From Daucus carota subsp. sativus (taxonomy: Eukaryota; Streptophyta; Magnoliopsida; Apiales; Apiaceae), in NCBI RefSeq assembly GCF_001625215.2, contig NC_030388.2, positions 21,378,558 to 21,442,557 of the forward strand: a stretch of DNA of 64,000 nucleotides, given 5' to 3'. Under the pieces are notes generated by a model. That model worked only from the letters and a program-made list of their open reading frames with translations. It was not told where the DNA came from and made no database searches. Within the stretch, counting starts at the first letter, position 1; the number at the start of each line of letters is the position of its first letter. The translations under genes were made by a program, and so were the position numbers. Of this stretch, positions 60,009-64,000 are shown in pieces.

Positions 60009-63000
60009 TCAGACTGTGTAATGTGGGTTGACATCGATGTCTAGCCCTCTTAGCTTTGCGAAAGACTCTACTCTGCCTTTCAATGTGTGAAGCTCCCTCA
60101 GCCTGTTTATGAAAACACGAAAACATACGAAAAATTTGATTTCATTATATAATTTTAGTAATGCAGAAAAGGGTAGAATTGTGATGTGTACTGATACTTT
60201 TATAGGATTAAAGTACTGACCGTGCAATTTCTGCGCGCCTTTTGGCTTCTTCTGCCATAATGTTTATGTCCCTGAAAGTGTAGTTCTCAGCAAACATCTT
60301 TGTTTCTCTTGACTGAAGACCGTGAAGTGTTCGTTGCTCGGTTGCCCATTTTGCTTCTCGGGCCTCTCTGCCAAAATCCTTTTGTGTGGTGAATGCCGTC
60401 TGAGGAAAACCATGAAAAGAAAAGGATGTTTATGAGAAAACTTAGTTTTATTTAGTCTAAATTTGACACAGATCATTGCCATATACGAAAACTACAGCTA
60501 GGCTAGGTAGCATTAAGCTAATCCATTGAGGTTAATTTCTACCATTCAGACAGGCTTAGGAGTTTCCATATAGAAAATACATGATATGAAGTGCAAATTT
60601 CCAGTTTTACTTACTTTATGGTCAACTATCAGTCCCCAAGCTCTTCCACTGAGTGCATATCGGACACCAAATTTGATTGGATCGAGCAGGAGGTAAGTCA
60701 AAATGTTGTATATCCAAATAACAGCAGCCCATTTCCATTTAATCTTGACAATTCCAGCAACATCCCAGGTGACTACAGCAGAGATGACAGTCGCAACCTG
60801 CAATGGTATTACAACATTCATCTAAGATCATGGAAGCTATTTCTTAAAGTTTTTTCATTTTATAATCTGAGAAGCTTTGTTTTATTCCTTTTGTGGTAAA
60901 GAGTGTACAGTGTGACAGTGTTTGCGCAAGCGTTGAACTGACTTACTAACTGAGCAATGACGAAGGCGCACATTAGAAGAGAGCCAGGTCTTTCTGTAAA
61001 TGACCATCCCCTTGAGCGCGTCACAAATATCAAGGCCTGGCTGATGGTACTGACTTGAAGGTATACGGCAGAAGCTAGACGCCCATTTATAATTTTGGTC
61101 ATTTCCTTTGCATCATTGTCTGAGAGGCTTTTAAGGTCGTAATTGTGCTTGTTGAAGTCATCTACATGGAAGTGATTCTGAGAATGACAGAAGACGGATA
61201 AAAGGAAAAAAAATTCAGTCTATGATCTACATTAGAGATAGTATCTACAAATAATACATTTCAGTTTAGTGATGTGTAACTAATACAACATTAGTGATAA
61301 GAAATATCCAGTGCTTATGTGTTTATTGATTGCTAAAACTAAGTTCTTTCTACTATATAGCACTTTGTCACAAGACGAGATGCATTTACCGCAAAGAAGC
61401 TAGTCTCAGCCATTCCATAGTAAAATATGACAGTCATCAAGGCAAGGTAAGTTCCTATAACAACTCCTGTTGTAAAAATTTCTGTGAGTTTCCAACTGTC
61501 TGGGAGCGGCGATGGTTTCACCCTGTCTTTGGAAATTGTCATGATAGTGCCTGAAAACAAATTGCATTAGACTGATAATCACGCAAATATATTATTGAAG
61601 TCGAGACTTGTGTAATTAATTTTTTTATGCATTATCATTATAGCCTTAGCATCAGACACTGAAATATTGTAATTCTAGAAAGCAATTGTGAAGTGAATTA
61701 TTACCATCATTGAGGATAGCTATGACCAGAACCATTAGAGGAGGGAAATTGAACTGCCAAAAGGCACTTAGCAACAAAAATCCCAACTGTTACATAAACC
61801 TCCAATCATTAGATTAAAGTGACTATGGTTTACACATCATGAAAAGTAATGGTTTTATAGCTTACCACAATACGTATTGTGATTGACACTGCATATATCT
61901 GAAGAAACAGAAACAAGCTCAGATCATATTTTACAAAAAAGCGCATAGTTATGGATAAAGATCTTTATAAAGCATGAAGAAACTGAAACTGGAAGACAAT
62001 ACTAACTGTGTAGTTCTTCATCCTCTGAAAGATAGCACGACTTGTTAGAACAGCACTAATGATAACACTCAACCCCGGCTCAGTTAGAACTATATCAGAG
62101 GCACTTCTGGCAGCATCTGTTGCATCTGCTACCGCAATTCCTATGTCTGCTATCTTTAGTGCAGGTGCATCATTAACTCCATCTCCCGTCATTCCAGTAA
62201 TGTGCTTTCTACCTTGTAATATCTTTACTATCTCATATTTGTGCTCTGCAAATAAAACATGGATTAGAGATGTATGCCAGAATAATCTCCAGTTCACATT
62301 AAATTAAGCATCGTATAATGTACCAGGAAAGACGCCAGCAAAACCGTCTGCTTTTTCAATAAGTTCTTCGACTGATAAAGTTGCAAGTGCAGCATCCTTA
62401 TGATCACCAAGCAAAGACGACGATGGATACATGTTGGTTCCCATGCCTAGACGTCTCCCTGTTTCTTTCCCGATTGCCAGCTGGTCACCTAAACAATGAT
62501 GCATAAGGTTAGCATTTCATAAATACTTTTGTAATAAAGAGAAAAGTGAAAAGTGACAGCGCAGTAACTATTGAATGCATCTACAACAAGTAGTGAAAGA
62601 TCCAAGAAAAGGCTGAATGGATTAGTTATATGGAAGTGTTGCAGAATTTTTTTATTGGAGATTGTTATTTGCTTTTCAGATGAGAATGTTTGACATGCAC
62701 ACAAAGATCGAAAATATCAGAAGCATCTAGTGTAGGAATTACTGAAAATCATGGTAACTAGCACTATGGTGCTGGACTAGTAATTAATTCGTAACCATTT
62801 TGTATACAAAGATTTCAATACATTACCGGAACACTTGTGTTACTTCTGGATTTAATCTTTATAAGTGTTATCCAGAGGATCAGAACTTGAACAATTTTTT
62901 ATTTAAGGAAGCTGGAGAAAACAAATATAATCATCAATTAAGCTAGCTGGGGCACACACCTGTGATCATTTTGACGCTCACTCCAAGATCTAAAGCTCTT

Positions 63001-64000
63001 CTAATTGTTTCAGCACTATCATGGCGAGGTGGATCAAAGAGAGGCATAAGGCCGATGAATTCCCAGGGGCCACCAGCACTGTCCTTGGTGTTCTCGGGTA
63101 CTTGCTATACCAGTATAATGGATAAATGATTAAATTATATTCTTGGAGTTAAGAGAATGCCTATACGAGGTAAAAGGTTAATTCACCTGGCGAGCAACTG
63201 CCAGAGATCGAAGTCCACGCTCAGCAAACTTGTCTATAATTGAATGTACTCTTTTTTCAATATCTGATTTGTTCCATGCCAGATTAAGAATCTAAAATAA
63301 GAATGAGGGAAATGAGTTAACAATAGATGACATCACTACTCATATGCGGAAGGGAATGTAAGCAAGCTCTTAAATAAGATTTCTCAGATGCAATAACTTT
63401 TTGACATTTGCTAAATGAGTACCTGCTCTGGTGCACCTTTGCTCACTCTGTGCATTTTTCCTGCACCATCTATGTATGTAAGAGCGGTCCGTTTGTCAGT
63501 TGGATTGAATGGAAGGAAATGAACTTCAGTAATTCCAGCGCGTGCCTTAAGAAGGAACCAATATCACATTTAATCAATAACTTAAGATCATTCTTGTATA
63601 TTGAAATTTGTTTTTTTTTTAATTTTTGCTAAATGGAAATGATTTGATTGTACCTTAACAAATAGAAGTGCTAACTGTTTATTTGCAACAATTCGACAGA
63701 ATGTATTTCATAAGATTAGCATATAACAAATAATACCTCCTTAGGGTCACCCAACATGGATATGATTGCAGTGTCAATGGCATCTTGGTTCTCAGTTCGA
63801 GAGGCTCTTGCTGCCATCAAGACAACTGTGTCTTTGTCGACACCTTTGGCAAAAACCTGTGCATAACACAGATATATAAGAATCGGGCAATTGCTTTATA
63901 CATTTTCAGTTTTAATAAAAGTTTTTTGATTCAAGTACATTAAACTCTACTAAAACTTTGTTTTGTTGATCCTACATAGAGTTACTAATAAAAGAAACCA
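60009..64000 (-). CDS. AHA: Plasma-membrane H+-ATPase, 3' part (619 aa, 13 exons; 5' part beyond window)
   Basis: P-type (P3A) ATPase that pumps protons out of the cell and energises transport. Exons 5' to 3': 63737-63856, 63423-63545, 63187-63291, 62960-63104, 62324-62488, 62007-62245, 61866-61898, 61705-61786, 61390-61550, 60947-61177, 60615-60797, 60221-60399, 60009-60102, summing to 1860 bp in phase. The first visible exon begins [20 protein letters not shown], just after where the phosphorylated DKTGT aspartate should be, so about a third of the protein is outside. Seen: KGAPEQ in the nucleotide-binding domain, [20 protein letters not shown], the membrane segments of the C-terminal half, and the regulatory tail ending HYTV, whose penultimate Thr is the family's 14-3-3 phosphorylation site. 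No break seen. All donors are GT. Confidence 0.96.

Overview
The window is nuclear DNA of a flowering plant, most likely a eudicot. It has GT-AG introns, AT-rich spacers, plant gene families with plant exon layouts, a Ty1/copia element with an initiator-Met tRNA primer site, and many MITEs. I cannot name the species. Every gene model here was built by reading splice sites and reading frames by eye; exon sums and phases were checked and close without remainder where stated.

Layout. (1) 1-9521, plus strand: three degraded tandem relatives of the mitochondrial M48 metalloprotease OMA1. The middle one is split by a 4490-bp copia retrotransposon (1846-6335, minus orientation) with identical-looking 244-bp LTRs and a 5-bp target duplication. 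(2) 11295-31246, minus strand: three head-to-tail 11-exon genes for 2-oxoglutarate/Fe(II) dioxygenases, about 7 kb apart. Copies 1 (311 aa) and 3 (308 aa) are intact. Copy 2 has a 2-bp deletion in exon 1. Copies 2 and 3 use GC splice donors where copy 1 uses GT. Introns carry MULE-like, MITE and low-complexity insertions. (3) 31247-40439: a 9-kb AT-rich spacer of MITE remnants. (4) 40440-43112, plus strand: a four-exon HD-Zip II transcription factor (312 aa) with an N-terminal EAR repressor motif and a CT-rich leader. (5) 44659-45469: a Pack-MULE-like element (about 70-bp terminal inverted repeats, 10-bp target duplication) carrying a broken UDP-glycosyltransferase fragment. (6) 47459-53588, minus: a palmitoyl-protein thioesterase (12 exons, 321 aa). 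(7) 55928-58335, minus: a Nudix hydrolase like NUDT8 (9 exons, 352 aa). (8) 60009 to the window end, minus: the 3' part (13 exons, 619 aa) of a plasma-membrane H+-ATPase.

The genes do not form a pathway. The HD-Zip, thioesterase, Nudix and H+-ATPase genes look like ordinary conserved loci. The accessory material is the decaying OMA1-like array, the dioxygenase array and the nested transposons. No wholly new system is evident. The best leads are the Pack-MULE with its captured glycosyltransferase, the GT-to-GC donor changes in the dioxygenase array, the telobox-rich MULE-like insertion, and the loss of the OMA1 catalytic motif.
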